Of a stretch of DNA of 48,398 bases, positions 8,166-16,431 are shown piece by piece. This DNA is from Planctomycetaceae bacterium. GTDB taxonomy: Bacteria; Planctomycetota; Planctomycetia; Pirellulales; Pirellulaceae. The position numbers and the translations under genes are program-made. The first letter of the stretch is position 1, and each line of letters starts with the position of its first letter. Below the pieces are notes generated by a model. It ran no database searches. It was not told the origin of the DNA and was given only the letters and a program-made list of their open reading frames with translations. The stretch is taken from the NCBI GenBank assembly GCA_002726245.1, contig PBSM01000142.1, forward strand, positions 1 through 48,398, given 5' to 3'.

Positions 8166-9530
8166 CTATTTCTCAATCGGCGTTACCGGCGGGCGATGTC
8201 TTACGATTTGGGCCTTGAAGTCGCCAAGGCTCTGCCAATGCAGAGGCCTACTGAGATCGACTTCGGCGACCGCGACTTCGCCCCATTCTTTGCCTTGTGC
8301 CAAGGGCTGTCCGTCGTGATTGTAGACGGCGGAAATCATCCAGTTGGATGATATATCTGTGTACGTGCTGCTGATCAGATAGACGTGATTCTCGCACGCT
8401 CGCGCGGATCCTAGCATCGGGTTGCAGCCCCACACCGGCCAAGCGATCACTTCCGCCCCACGATTGCTTAGCTCGCGGGCAACTTCCGGAAAAAAGCCGT
8501 CATAGCAGATCATCATGCCGACTTTGCCAAAGCTCGTCTCGAAGACGGGGTAATCGTTGCCGGGTGTGATGCCGCCTTCGACCTCGCCGCGCGGCAGAGT
8601 CACCTTGCGATACTTACCGATCACTTCGCCATCTGGACCAATCAGTGCAGCCACGTTGTATACAAGATGCTTGTCGCGTTCGAGCAAGCCCGCGACGATG
8701 TGCATGTTATGCTTCTTGGCAAGGCCGCCGAAGTACTTCGTCGAAGGTCCAGGTATCGACTCAGCACAGTCGGCGTACGTAAGGCCGGTGCCGTAGTACG
8801 TAAGTGTCTCCGGAAGGACAACGAGATCGGCTTTCTTCTGCGCAGCTTCCTCAATCAGCGGCGCAAAGAGGCGACACTTGTCTGCCGGCGTCTTGCCGTC
8901 GCGAGGTCGGAAGTGAATTGTCGCCAGGCGTACCTTGCGTGGCTTCGGCGGTTCGGTTTGAGCAAGCGACACATCGCTCCATTCGACTCGTCCGCTCGGC
9001 TCCCAGCGATAGTAAAGTTCGATGATCGCGAAAGCGGAATCGGCAGGAGCAAGATAGGTGCCTGCAACCTCTGTCCAACCGTTATCGAGTGTGCGTGTGT
9101 CGGCTGGATATTCGGGCTCGGAGCGTGGCTTCGTACCCGGCCGATACGAAGCGGCTGATGGTTGGTCGTGATACACCGCCTTACCGGTTTTGTCGCGCCA
9201 CAGAATTCGCGCGACAGCCGTTCGGCGTACGATATCGATCCCGTCAGCTTTTCGCATTGCCGAGAACCGATAGTACTTACTGCCTTCGACATACTGCCTC
9301 TTCTCCCAGAATCCGAACAGCCCCTCGCGCGAGTCGGCTTCGATGACGAAGCTTCCCTTCTTGTTCGGTCCACCGGTCGGGTTGTACTTGAACGTAGGAC
9401 GGATTTCGTTACGCGGTGAGTTTTGCCGCCAGCCTTCGGGTGCAGGTGGATCGCCTGCGTAGGTTGTTGCCGCGACACTCAAGGCGAAACAAGTAGCAGA
9501 CACGATCACGACCAGGCGGTTACTTCGCAT
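8166..9530 (-). CDS. Secreted carbon-nitrogen hydrolase (nitrilase superfamily) with N-terminal accessory domain
   Basis: A 454-residue protein with a clear signal peptide ([20 protein letters not shown], cut before GDPP). Residues about 25-195 form an accessory region, possibly carbohydrate-binding-like ([20 protein letters not shown]). The catalytic part shows the E-K-C triad: [21 protein letters not shown] and [12 protein letters not shown]. The superfamily cleaves or forms amide bonds in the cell envelope or on nutrients; the substrate cannot be read from sequence. The start at 9530 has AAGGAG 6 bases upstream. It is divergent from the ABC transporter genes. Extracytoplasmic nitrilases with this two-part layout are common in planctomycetes (family knowledge). 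Confidence 0.88.
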   Translation of the reverse strand: MRSNRLVVIVSATCFALSVAATTYAGDPPAPEGWRQNSPRNEIRPTFKYNPTGGPNKKGSFVIEADSREGLFGFWEKRQYVEGSKYYRFSAMRKADGIDIVRRTAVARILWRDKTGKAVYHDQPSAASYRPGTKPRSEPEYPADTRTLDNGWTEVAGTYLAPADSAFAIIELYYRWEPSGRVEWSDVSLAQTEPPKPRKVRLATIHFRPRDGKTPADKCRLFAPLIEEAAQKKADLVVLPETLTYYGTGLTYADCAESIPGPSTKYFGGLAKKHNMHIVAGLLERDKHLVYNVAALIGPDGEVIGKYRKVTLPRGEVEGGITPGNDYPVFETSFGKVGMMICYDGFFPEVARELSNRGAEVIAWPVWGCNPMLGSARACENHVYLISSTYTDISSNWMISAVYNHDGQPLAQGKEWGEVAVAEVDLSRPLHWQSLGDFKAQIVRHRPPVTPIEK

Positions 9531-9744
9531 GAGGTGCTCCTTCGTTTAAACGGGAACGTACATTCTAGCGCCGATTGCCCGCTACCGCACGCACAGGGGC
9601 AGACCGCCCTGAACCATGCGGCTGTGGCTGCGTAAACATCAAGACGCAGCCGCTCTGAAAGTATGCGCTCTTCACGGGACGCCGAATTGGAAGTAACTTG
9701 TTCATTGCAAACGACTTGAAAATCCTGCTGATCGCCGCCAACTG

Positions 9745-10419
9745 ATGTTGCAACTTGAGAATCTCAAAAAGTCGTATCGCGAGCCGGACGGTGGGATCTT
9801 GCCAGTACTCGATGTGCCTAATTTCGCCGTGGTGGAAGGCGAGCAGATGGTCCTGTTGGGGCGAAGTGGTTGCGGCAAAACGACGTTATTGCACGTGATC
9901 GCCGGGCTCAGCCGAGCCGATACGGGTCTGATCAAGCTGGATGGCTATGACATCTCCGGCCTCTCGGAGGCCGGTCGAGATCGGTATCGAGCCGCTAAGC
10001 TGGGCTATGTATTTCAGACGTTCAACCTGCTGGCTGGCTTCTCAGCCCTCGAAAACGTTCAGCTCGGGATGACGTTTGCCCGCGGAAAGTATCAGGTAGC
10101 AAGAGCCAAAGAATTGCTCGACCGTGTCGGCTTGAGCGATCGGGCACATCACAAGCCGAACGCGTTGTCGGTCGGCCAGCAGCAGCGAGTTGCCGTAGCG
10201 AGAGCGTTGGCGAACCAGCCGAGGTTATTGTTAGCGGATGAGCCAACGGCTAACGTCGATCCCGCAAATCAACAGAACACGATTGACCTGATCCGACAAA
10301 CTTGCAGCGATGAGAAGATCGCTTTGATTTTGGTCACGCACGCAACAGAAGTGTCGGACCAGTTTGATCGCGTTGACCGATTGGAAGAAATAAACCAGGT
10401 AGGGGTCACTAGTCATTAG
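9745..10419 (+). CDS. ABC transporter ATP-binding protein (LolD/MacB type)
   Basis: A 224-residue ATPase. Walker A is GRSGCGKTT (residues 39-47), the Q-loop lies in YVFQTFNLLAGFSALENV, the signature is LSVGQQQRVA (about 140) and Walker B is LLLADEPTANVD (about 161), with H-loop VTHATE. This pattern is typical of the MacB/LolD mechanotransmission class that pairs with FtsX-fold permeases. The permease gene follows after 51 bases. The last codons (GVTSH) and the gap lie in the low-complexity words GTCACTAGTCATTAG and AATGACCAAT, so the natural C-terminus may have been altered by repeat insertion. No clear ribosome site precedes the ATG at 9745. It heads a plus-strand run reaching the DUF3299 genes. 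Confidence 0.93.
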   Translation: MLQLENLKKSYREPDGGILPVLDVPNFAVVEGEQMVLLGRSGCGKTTLLHVIAGLSRADTGLIKLDGYDISGLSEAGRDRYRAAKLGYVFQTFNLLAGFSALENVQLGMTFARGKYQVARAKELLDRVGLSDRAHHKPNALSVGQQQRVAVARALANQPRLLLADEPTANVDPANQQNTIDLIRQTCSDEKIALILVTHATEVSDQFDRVDRLEEINQVGVTSH

Positions 10420-10442
10420 CCACTGGTCACGAGCTCTTCGCA

Positions 10443-10466
10443 AATGACCAATAACGAATGACCAAT
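10443..10466. repeat. Short direct repeat upstream of the permease gene
   Basis: AATGACCAAT occurs at 10443-10452 and 10457-10466, with a 14-base period, just before the permease ATG at 10471. The same word occurs on the minus strand at 38099-38113, at the M81/DUF6807 junction. Confidence 0.5.
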
Positions 10467-10470
10467 TCAA

Positions 10471-12075
10471 ATGAGTCTTTGGAAGATTGCTTGGCGAAGT
10501 ATTCAACAGCGAGGCTTAGCGTCCGTGCTGACAGCGCTGTCGATGGCGTTGGGCGTGATGTTGGTCGTTCTGGTGCTTGCGATTCACGGCGTCGTCGCGG
10601 AATCGTTTGGCACGTGGAACCTGGGCTATAACTTGATCGTTGGAGCAAAGGGGGGCAGCCTGCAGCTAACGCTTAACTCCGTCTATTACCTCAGCCGGCC
10701 TGTCGAGAACATCTCGTACGAGTACTATCTGGAGTTCGTCGGTGCCGAGGAACGTAGCCGGGCACTTCAACACTCGATTCGGTCTCATATCCACGATGCG
10801 CAGTGGGACACGATCGAAGCGACGATGTCAGCGTTTCCTGGAGACGGGCTGGGAAGCCTTGCTGGTGCTCTGGCCACAGACACTTTGCGCGCTCAGGACT
10901 ATAGCGAACTCGACCTCGATCGTGGCGGGAAATTCGGGCAGTTTACTGCCCTCGCAATTCCACTATGTCTTGGTGATTACTACGGACAGTTTCGCGTCGT
11001 CGGGACGACACCCGATTTGTTCGGCAAGCTGACCTACGGCCCGTCCGCAGACAGGCCGTATGAATTTACCGCCGGACGCAACTTCAAACACTGGGATGAA
11101 GAACACAGTTACTTCGAGGCCGTTGTCGGCTCGACGGTGGCGCGCGAAAAGAAACTATCGGTCGGAGACGAGATCGCTTCGACGCACGGAGATCCAGAAG
11201 GCGAAGGGCACGGACAGAAGTTCACCCTGGTGGGAATCCTGAAACCGACCGGTACTCCGAACGACCGCGCTGTCTTCATCAACATGGAAGGCTTTTACTT
11301 GATGGAAGATCACGCGCTCGATCCACCTAAGGAAGACGAGGCAAGCGCAGAGGACGCGAGTGGGTTTGCTGGCATGGCGGGTGGCTTTGTCGAACCGGAA
11401 CCGGAAGACGAGCACGACGACGAACCTCCGACCGGCGAAAAGGAACGGCTGCCGGTCGAGCAACGTCAAGTCACCGCGATCTTGTTACGCACGGTCAACC
11501 CAATGGTTGCGGTTGGAATGCCGAGGACGATCGCCCGCGACGCGCAGGGGCGGGCTCAATGTGTCATGCCGATTCGAGAGATCAACGGCCTCTTCGTCAT
11601 CTTTGTTAGTCCGATTCAACGAGCTCTGTTGGGGATTACGGCACTTGTCTGCTTGGTCTCCGGAATCAGCATTCTCGTCAGCATTTACAACTCGATGAGC
11701 GATCGAAAGCACGAAATCGCGGTCATGCGGGCCTTGGGAGCTAGCAGAGGAACCGTAATGACTGTGATTCTGCTCGAATCGGTGCTCCTCTCCGTCGGTG
11801 GAGGGGCACTCGGCTGGATAGGAGCACATTCCGTGATGGCTCTTCCGGCCGTCAGCCACGCGGTCGAGGGGCGGACAGGTGTGCCGATCGGCTTTCTCAG
11901 TTTTGCCCCGCCGATCGAAACTCTTATTGAGTATCCCATAATTGGGCCCATAATAGGGAATATTCCGCCCGAGTTGATGCTGATCCCCGCTTTGATCGCT
12001 TTGGCCGTGGCGGTCGGCTTCCTCCCCGCGATGGCTGCGTATCGCACTGACGTGGCCAAATCGTTAGGATCGTGA
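10471..12075 (+). CDS. ABC transporter permease, FtsX/MacB type
   Basis: A 534-residue inner-membrane protein. It has one N-terminal membrane segment (LTALSMALGVMLVVLVLAIH), a large periplasmic MacB-PCD-like domain (about 50-360) and three C-terminal segments (ALLGITALVCLVSGISILVS; VILLESVLLSVGGGALGWIG; LMLIPALIALAVAVGFLPAM). The FtsX marker SDRKHEIAVMRALGASRGTV is present. An unusual acidic, His-containing stretch (PEPEDEHDDEPPTGEKE, about residues 309-325) interrupts the periplasmic domain and could bind metal (inference). It forms a transporter with the ATPase just upstream. Such transporters usually move envelope proteins, lipids or small molecules, or couple ATP use to periplasmic work; the substrate here is unknown. 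Confidence 0.92.
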   Translation: MSLWKIAWRSIQQRGLASVLTALSMALGVMLVVLVLAIHGVVAESFGTWNLGYNLIVGAKGGSLQLTLNSVYYLSRPVENISYEYYLEFVGAEERSRALQHSIRSHIHDAQWDTIEATMSAFPGDGLGSLAGALATDTLRAQDYSELDLDRGGKFGQFTALAIPLCLGDYYGQFRVVGTTPDLFGKLTYGPSADRPYEFTAGRNFKHWDEEHSYFEAVVGSTVAREKKLSVGDEIASTHGDPEGEGHGQKFTLVGILKPTGTPNDRAVFINMEGFYLMEDHALDPPKEDEASAEDASGFAGMAGGFVEPEPEDEHDDEPPTGEKERLPVEQRQVTAILLRTVNPMVAVGMPRTIARDAQGRAQCVMPIREINGLFVIFVSPIQRALLGITALVCLVSGISILVSIYNSMSDRKHEIAVMRALGASRGTVMTVILLESVLLSVGGGALGWIGAHSVMALPAVSHAVEGRTGVPIGFLSFAPPIETLIEYPIIGPIIGNIPPELMLIPALIALAVAVGFLPAMAAYRTDVAKSLGS

Positions 12076-12081
12076 TAGAGC

Positions 12082-12150
12082 TGGAGTCCCGCCTTCAGGT
12101 GGATTCCAGTTATTTTTCAGTGAATAGAACCGGCTAAAGCCGGGACTCCA
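12082..12150. repeat. Inverted repeat between permease and secreted-protein genes
   Basis: TGGAGTCCCG (12082-12091) pairs perfectly with CGGGACTCCA (12141-12150). An inner palindrome GGCTAAAGCC lies at 12132-12141. The element starts 6 bases after the permease stop, so it probably lies inside the transcript. Confidence 0.6.
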
Positions 12151-12201
12151 ACGAATCTCCAGAATTCAAGAACGTTCTCCCACGCCGAAAAGGACTGAAC
12201 C

Positions 12202-13377
12202 ATGACTCGCCCTGCCGTTTCGCTCGTCATGCTCGTGGCATTGGTTTGCACGCTAATCAATTCAATGGTGTCGGCCTGTCCGTTTTGCGCAGCGGTCTCG
12301 CAAACGTTCACCGAAGAAATCGATTCGATGGACGCGGTTGTCATCGGCGAACTGGTGAAGCTGCCACCAAAAGCTAAACCGGATGAAGACGTCGCGAATC
12401 GCGAAGCACCAAAGGCTACGTTCAAGATCGTCCAGATTGTCAAAGGCGACACGTACCTCAAGGGCATGGAAACGATTCAGACGATTTACTTCGGCGATGG
12501 CAAACTTGGCAAGCCGTTCCTGATCATGGGCGTCGATCCGCCAAAGATGATGTGGTCGACTCCGCTTCAGATCACCGCTCGCGCCCGCAAGTACGTCCCG
12601 CAACTACTCGCGTTGCCCAAGGAAGGCCCGAAGCGGTTGGAGTTCTTCCAAAACCACCTCGAAGACGAAGACGAGATGTTGGCTCGCGACGCGTATGACG
12701 AGTTTGCCAAGGCACCTTATCAAGATGTGGTCGCGCTCAAGGTGAAGATGGATCATGAGCGGATTATCGACTGGATTCAGGATCAAGATATTCCGGCCAG
12801 CCGCCGGCGTTTGTATCTCACCATGCTCGGCGTATGCGGAATGGAGCAAGACCTGTCGATGCTCGAAGGCATGCTCAAGTCGGAAGATCGCAAAGCCAAG
12901 GCGGGTCTCGACGCGATGATCGGTTGTTATTTGACGCTCAGAGGTTCCGAAGGCATGCCGCTCATTGAAGATTTGTTTTTGAAGAACGACAAGGCTGAGT
13001 ATGCTGATACCTATGCGGCGATCATGGCGTTGCGGTTCCACGGAAGCGAAACAGATGTGATTCCGCGCAAGAGGATCCTGAAAGGGCTTCGGCATATGCT
13101 CGATCGGCCGCAACTCGCCGATCTGGTGATTCCGGACTTGGCACGCTGGAAAGATTGGGAGTCGATGCCGCGGCTCGTACAGTTGTTCAAGGAAGCTGAC
13201 GACAAGTCGAGCTGGGTGCGAGTGCCCGTGATCAACTACCTGCGAGCCTGTCCGGAGCCGGAGGCTGAGAAGTACATAACGGAACTCAAGAAGATCGATC
13301 CGGACGCCGTGAAGCGTGCGAATACGTTCTTCCCGTTCGGAGGCGCTGGCGGCGGCAGCAAACCAGCCAAGAGCTGA
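12202..13377 (+). CDS. Secreted HEAT-like repeat protein with N-terminal CPFC motif
   Basis: A 391-residue protein with a signal peptide (VSLVMLVALVCTLINSMVSA) followed at once by CPFCAAVSQTF, a C-x-x-C that could be redox active or bind metal. The first part (about 25-140) is beta rich (DAVVIGELVKLPP through KATFKIVQIVKGD). The rest (about 150-370) is alpha-helical with repeat character resembling HEAT repeats (MEQDLSMLEGMLKSEDRKAK; DYRAC-like blocks near the end). No named family recognised. The start at 12202 follows AAGGA at 12188-12192. Its place between the FtsX permease and two DUF3299 genes suggests a periplasmic partner of that system. Confidence 0.7.
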   Translation: MTRPAVSLVMLVALVCTLINSMVSACPFCAAVSQTFTEEIDSMDAVVIGELVKLPPKAKPDEDVANREAPKATFKIVQIVKGDTYLKGMETIQTIYFGDGKLGKPFLIMGVDPPKMMWSTPLQITARARKYVPQLLALPKEGPKRLEFFQNHLEDEDEMLARDAYDEFAKAPYQDVVALKVKMDHERIIDWIQDQDIPASRRRLYLTMLGVCGMEQDLSMLEGMLKSEDRKAKAGLDAMIGCYLTLRGSEGMPLIEDLFLKNDKAEYADTYAAIMALRFHGSETDVIPRKRILKGLRHMLDRPQLADLVIPDLARWKDWESMPRLVQLFKEADDKSSWVRVPVINYLRACPEPEAEKYITELKKIDPDAVKRANTFFPFGGAGGGSKPAKS

Positions 13378-13482
13378 ACCATCGCACTCGCATTCCCGTA
13401 GAAACGAGAATCTCGTCATCCCCGAAGCAGGTTCTGCGAGCCGAGCGGGACCTTGGAATCTGAGAACAAAATCTGTGCAACA

Positions 13483-14154
13483 ATGAGCGTTGAAACGAAA
13501 ACAATCGACTCGGCTAGAGAGGAAGGATTCGCTCCGTATCGCGCGGTCAGTAAGGCTGCGGTTGTCTCTCTGGTGCTCGGCTTGGCCTCTGTCGTCGGAC
13601 TAGCGTCTGCCACACTTCTGGTTCTCGCGCTCGTCGGATTCGTTCTGGGACTGATTGGATGGCGCAGCATCGTGCGATATCCGGCGGAGCTGACTGGTAA
13701 ACCAATGGCGATCCTGGGAGTCGTTCTCAGTGCGATGTTCTTTGTTGTGGGAGCCTCTAAGCACATGCACGAATATGCAACGGAAGTTCCCGAGGGGTAT
13801 GAGCGAATCTCGTTTCGCGAGCTGCAACCGGAAAAGGGAAGCAGAATGCCGATTCCACCTGGTGCGTTGGAACTAAGCGGCCAGCAGGTGTTCGTGAAGG
13901 GCTATCTCTATCCCGACGGTCAACAAGACAACATCCAGCGCTTTGTCTTGATTCCGGATTTGGGGACCTGCTGTTTCGGAGGGCAGCCCAAGCTGACAGA
14001 CATGATCGAGGTAACACTTGAAGAGCCGCTTCGGGTATCCTATTCGATGCGTAAGCGAAAGTTTGCCGGCTTGCTCAAGGTCGATCCACGGCTGAAGCCG
14101 GTCAGCGGCGTCAACGGTGTCTACTATCAACTGCAAGCGGATTTCCTACGATGA
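13483..14154 (+). CDS. Membrane-anchored DUF4190-like/DUF3299 protein
   Basis: About 223 residues from the ATG at 13483; a TTG at 13453 would add ten. Two membrane segments (AVVSLVLGLASVVGLASATL and ILGVVLSAMFFVVG) resemble a DUF4190 hairpin. They are followed by a periplasmic domain of the DUF3299 type: VFVKGYLYPDGQQDN, then RFVLIPDLGTCCFGGQP. The CCFG pair of cysteines is the family hallmark. The next gene is a secreted paralogue with the same motif, and its ATG overlaps this stop by 4 bases (ATGA), so the two are translationally coupled and probably work as a pair. As I recall, DUF3299 proteins sit beside MacB-type transporters in other phyla, which matches this context. Confidence 0.82.
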   Translation: MSVETKTIDSAREEGFAPYRAVSKAAVVSLVLGLASVVGLASATLLVLALVGFVLGLIGWRSIVRYPAELTGKPMAILGVVLSAMFFVVGASKHMHEYATEVPEGYERISFRELQPEKGSRMPIPPGALELSGQQVFVKGYLYPDGQQDNIQRFVLIPDLGTCCFGGQPKLTDMIEVTLEEPLRVSYSMRKRKFAGLLKVDPRLKPVSGVNGVYYQLQADFLR

Positions 14155-14597
14155 ATGCCCTGCGGATGAGCGTCTTGTCACTCGCTTTAATCGTCAGTTC
14201 GGTTGTTGCTGCCGATGACAAAGGTAAAGCGGGTGCCATCACCTTCGACGACATCAAGTTCGATATTAAGAAGGATGCTCGGTTCAAGAGATCGATGCTG
14301 ACCGACAAGATCGAGAAGATGTCGGGCAAGCACGTTCGCATTCGCGGTTACATCCTGCCGGGCTTCGTCGAGAAGGGCATCAAACAATTCGTGCTCGTGC
14401 GCGACAACATGGAGTGCTGCTTCGGCCCTGGAGCCGCGTTGTACGATTGTATTCTGGTCGAAATGGCGCCGGGCAAATCGACTTCGTTCACAGTCCGCCC
14501 CGTCTCTGTCGAAGGCGAATTCCAGATCCGCGAGTTCCGAGACCCTGACGGCAAACACCTCGCCATCTATCGCATGGTCGGGAAGGAAGTGAAGTAA
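14151..14597 (+). CDS. Secreted DUF3299 protein
   Basis: A 148-residue exported protein with signal peptide (MSVLSLALIVSSVVAADDK, cut after VVA). It holds a single DUF3299 domain: HVRIRGYILPGFVEKGIK, then FVLVRDNMECCFGPGA with the conserved CC pair. It is a paralogue of the membrane-anchored protein just upstream and overlaps its stop codon by four bases. The two cysteines next to aromatic and glycine residues suggest metal binding or a redox role (inference; no residue has been shown to act). The operon probably ends here, because a palindromic repeat begins immediately after the TAA at 14595-14597. Confidence 0.85.
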   Translation: MNALRMSVLSLALIVSSVVAADDKGKAGAITFDDIKFDIKKDARFKRSMLTDKIEKMSGKHVRIRGYILPGFVEKGIKQFVLVRDNMECCFGPGAALYDCILVEMAPGKSTSFTVRPVSVEGEFQIREFRDPDGKHLAIYRMVGKEVK

Positions 14598-14724
14598 TGT
14601 AGCCCTCACGCTCCGCGTGAGGAAAGCGGCGCGACGACAAGCAGGGTTTGGTGTCGCGACGCATGAATCGCGATGCATGCTTCCCGCTGATCCCGCCTTC
14701 CTCACGCGGAGCGTGAGGGCTACA
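14598..14724. repeat. REPIN-like element, family A
   Basis: Two 25-base arms (14598-14622 and 14700-14724) are perfect inverted copies, and each is itself a palindrome (CCTCACGC, TCC, GCGTGAGG). It starts on the base after the DUF3299 stop codon. A sister element of the same family is at 39623-39746. The two-REP layout with a spacer of about 77 bases is the classical REPIN form. Confidence 0.8.
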
Positions 14725-14733
14725 TTGGCCGAC

Positions 14734-14994
14734 ATGCCGACTGTCTTCCTGCCGACGCAACTTCGTGATTTGACCGGTGGCGTTGCGCGAATTGAAGCCG
14801 ATGGCGCATCGATACGAGAGGTACTCGACCAGTTAGAGAGACGTTTTCCCGGAGTCCGAGCACGTCTTTGTGAAGACGATGGCCTTCTGCCCAGTTTGCA
14901 GATCTCCGTCGATAACACGTCAACGCGGAAACTATCAACGAAGGTGCAATCGACCAGCGAGGTCCACTTTCTGCCTGCGATCGGAGGCGGCTAG
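14734..14994 (+). CDS. MoaD/ThiS-family ubiquitin-like sulfur carrier
   Basis: An 86-residue protein starting at the ATG at 14734; the longer frame back to 14617 runs through the upstream repeat and is unlikely. MPTVFLPTQLRDLTGG and IREVLDQLERRFPG are the beta-grasp opening. The C-terminus VHFLPAIGGG ends in a diglycine tail, which is adenylated and thiocarboxylated in this family. The terminal triple glycine has one Gly more than classical MoaD. No MoeB/ThiF-like activator or MoaE is nearby, but moeA lies at 43691-44941. Possible roles are molybdopterin synthesis or another sulfur transfer. The D-threonine-aldolase-like gene begins 17 bases downstream. Confidence 0.85.
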   Translation: MPTVFLPTQLRDLTGGVARIEADGASIREVLDQLERRFPGVRARLCEDDGLLPSLQISVDNTSTRKLSTKVQSTSEVHFLPAIGGG

Positions 14995-15010
14995 TCGCCG
15001 CAGACATAGC

Positions 15011-16111
15011 ATGACCTTACCAGCTTTGGGAACCCTCAAGTCAGAAATCGACACGCCCGCGCTTTGCGTCGATCTCGACGTAATGGAACGAAACGTTGCC
15101 GCCATGAGCCAAGCGTGTCGCGAAAACGAAATCGATTGGCGGCCACATTCGAAATGCCACAAGTCGCCGTTGATCGCACAGAAGGTGATCGATGCGGGCG
15201 CGATTGGCATGACTTGCGCCAAGCTAGGCGAGGCGGAAGTGATGGCCGCTGGCGGCGTGAAGGATATTCTCATCGCCAATCTGATTGTCGGACCGAAGAA
15301 GGTCGCGCGGCTGGTCGAGCTACGCCGCAAGTGCAATCTCGTCGTCTGCGTCGATCACATGGACCAAGCGCGCGCCTATAGCGAAGCGATGTCGGCGGCC
15401 GATCTTTCGTTGCGTGTGATTATTGAAGTCGATATCGGGTTGGGGCGAGTTGGCGTCGCTCCCGGCAAACCGACGGTCGAGTTCGCAAAGCAACTGAGTG
15501 AGATGCCAGGCCTCACGTTCGCCGGCATCATGGGATACGAAGGCCACCTCCTGTGCTTGGACGACGGCGAGGACAAGCGGCAGCAGATCCATGCTGCGTT
15601 GAAAATCCTGACAGATACGAGCGACCAGATTCGCGCTGCGGGTTTACCATGTGGAATCGTTTCGTGTGGTGGGACGGGATCGTTCAAGTATTCAATCGAA
15701 GCCCCCGGCATCACGGAGATGCAAGCCGGAGGCGGTATGTTCATGGACGCGTTCTATCGGCATCGATGTCACGTCGCGCAATGGGACTACGCCTTGACCG
15801 TCGTCGCCACGATCGTCAGCCGTCCTGCTCCTGACCGAGCCATCATCGATGCTGGCCGCAAGACAATGGATGGCAATCATCATATGCCGCTCGTTGTCGG
15901 TCGCGACGGCATCCGGGTTACGGCCCTTTCGGCTGAACACGGAGCCCTCGAACTCGATCCATCCGCCCAAGACTTGCGAATCGGCGACCGGCTCGAACTG
16001 ATCCCCGGCTACAGCGACATGACCTGCGTCATGCACAACCACTTCTTCGCCTTCCGCGGCGACAAGCTAGAAGTCATCTGGCCGCTCGAAGGACGAGGAC
16101 GGCTGCAGTAG
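15011..16111 (+). CDS. D-threonine aldolase / D-serine dehydratase-like PLP enzyme
   Basis: A 366-residue enzyme of the alanine-racemase-N fold type III PLP group. The start is the ATG at 15011 (MTLPALGTLKSEIDTPALCV). TPALCVDLDVMERN and WRPHSKCHKSP contain the PLP lysine, probably K48. VIIEVDIGLGRVGV and MGYEGHLL line the cofactor site. The C-terminal CVMHNHFF may hold part of the metal site of the D-threonine aldolase / DSD1 family (H and C residues); the pattern is not classical. Family members cleave D-threonine to glycine and acetaldehyde, or deaminate D-serine. A role in D-amino acid use from peptidoglycan is plausible but not shown. Confidence 0.85.
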   Translation: MTLPALGTLKSEIDTPALCVDLDVMERNVAAMSQACRENEIDWRPHSKCHKSPLIAQKVIDAGAIGMTCAKLGEAEVMAAGGVKDILIANLIVGPKKVARLVELRRKCNLVVCVDHMDQARAYSEAMSAADLSLRVIIEVDIGLGRVGVAPGKPTVEFAKQLSEMPGLTFAGIMGYEGHLLCLDDGEDKRQQIHAALKILTDTSDQIRAAGLPCGIVSCGGTGSFKYSIEAPGITEMQAGGGMFMDAFYRHRCHVAQWDYALTVVATIVSRPAPDRAIIDAGRKTMDGNHHMPLVVGRDGIRVTALSAEHGALELDPSAQDLRIGDRLELIPGYSDMTCVMHNHFFAFRGDKLEVIWPLEGRGRLQ

Positions 16112-16120
16112 CTCGGTTAG

Positions 16121-16296
16121 TTGGACAGCGTCACTTTGAATGAGACTAGCATGCGTATGCATAAGTCGCTTTCCATCAGTCGTTTAACCCGTAGCCGTAG
16201 GCGAGGTGACGCCGCCATGCTGCCGCGACTACGGGTTAAACGATTTGATTGCAGAACTTTGCAGATGCTATCAGGCCTCAAAGTGGCACTGTCCAA
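16121..16296. repeat. MITE-like element: 176-base imperfect inverted repeat with perfect core
   Basis: Outer arms TTGGACAGCGTCACTTTGA (16121-16139) and TCAAAGTGGCACTGTCCAA (16278-16296) pair with two mismatches. Inner arms TCGTTTAACCCGTAG (16180-16194) and CTACGGGTTAAACGA (16229-16243) pair perfectly. The stretches between share short matches (AGCAT, GCA, ATCA), so the whole is two arms of about 75 bases. The rest of the 320-base gap (16297-16431) holds only a degenerate repeat remnant near 16378-16410 (TAGCCTGGGGTGTGAGC), related to the element at 30068. Confidence 0.75.
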
Positions 16297-16431
16297 TTAG
16301 GCAAGTGTAGGAAAGCAATTTACCAGTACGATGGCCTTCCAAGGCTTTGTCCCTACCCACATTTTTCATAGTCTGCGAGGGACGGCAGCATATAGCCTGG
16401 GGTGTGAGCGGGTGTGAGCCAGCACTAAGCG

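Noticed and set aside
9540-9552. CGTTTAAACG palindrome upstream of the nitrilase gene
   Set aside because: Self-palindromic ten bases without flanking arms; not enough to call a repeat or operator.
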